In this document: positions 31,413 through 31,455 of the stretch, piece by piece
How the letters are laid out: each line of letters opens with the position of its first letter
Numbering within the stretch: the stretch's first letter is position 1
Source of the DNA: Bacteroides sp.
GTDB lineage: Bacteria > Bacteroidota > Bacteroidia > Bacteroidales > Bacteroidaceae
Assembly (NCBI GenBank): GCA_019416685.1
Contig: DXWV01000024.1
Location: 1 to 31,455 of the forward strand
Length of the DNA stretch: 31,455 bases
Direction of reading: 5' to 3'
Program-made: the position numbers and the translations under genes
The notes under the pieces: generated by a model
Databases searched by the model: none
What the model was told of the DNA's origin: nothing
What the model saw: the letters and a program-made list of their open reading frames with translations, nothing else

Positions 31413-31455
31413 CTCGACTAATCTGTTTTAATTCGTTTATTTTTTTAATTGTAGC

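Overview
The window reads as a core-genome stretch of a Bacteroides or close relative (order Bacteroidales). The evidence is the nusA-infB and gyrB/rpsT protein sequences, acid-rich residues after the lipobox cysteines, a SusD-type domain, a Na+/K+-type membrane pyrophosphatase, and several promoters of the Bacteroides form (-7 box TAnnTTTG, with TTTG or TTG about 20 bases upstream) instead of sigma-70 boxes. No rRNA, tRNA, CRISPR array, insertion sequence, integrase or phage gene was seen.

Layout. Bases 2-10151 (+): nusA (5' end cut by the window edge), infB, a CvpA-type membrane protein, then sufB-sufC-sufD-sufS for Fe-S cluster assembly. Most gaps in this run carry long hairpins built from tandem short words. 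Bases 10188-12806 (+): an unusual lipoprotein ending in a compact SusD-like domain, and a YbjQ-family protein. Bases 12956-17816 (-), read right to left: a P1B-type zinc/cadmium ATPase, a Fur-family regulator overlapping it by 4 bases, a DUF1016/YhcG-type PDDEXK protein and a serine beta-lactamase-like hydrolase. The 458-base gap at 17817-18274 holds the ATPase promoter with a candidate operator, a 22-bp-period direct repeat, a candidate small RNA and the pyrophosphatase promoter. Bases 18275-21926 (+): K+-dependent membrane pyrophosphatase, a small surface lipoprotein with a structured leader, and RNase HII. Bases 21915-25194 (-): a two-gene outer-membrane operon (large lipoprotein, then beta-barrel). 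Bases 25460-26386 (-): a CorA-type transporter, divergent from gpmI (+, 26651-28165), which is followed by a Cys-rich DUF3109 protein (+). Bases 28988-31412 (-): gyrB and rpsT.

Most genes are housekeeping. The less ordinary parts are the word-repeat hairpins in the nusA-suf run, the control region of the metal ATPase/Fur operon, the candidate small RNA beside it, the orphan SusD fusion, and the uncharacterised lipoprotein/beta-barrel pair. Promoter positions argue for start codons inside the longest open frames of four genes (ATPase, pyrophosphatase, DUF1016 protein, large lipoprotein). All function calls come from reading the sequence; no database search was run.
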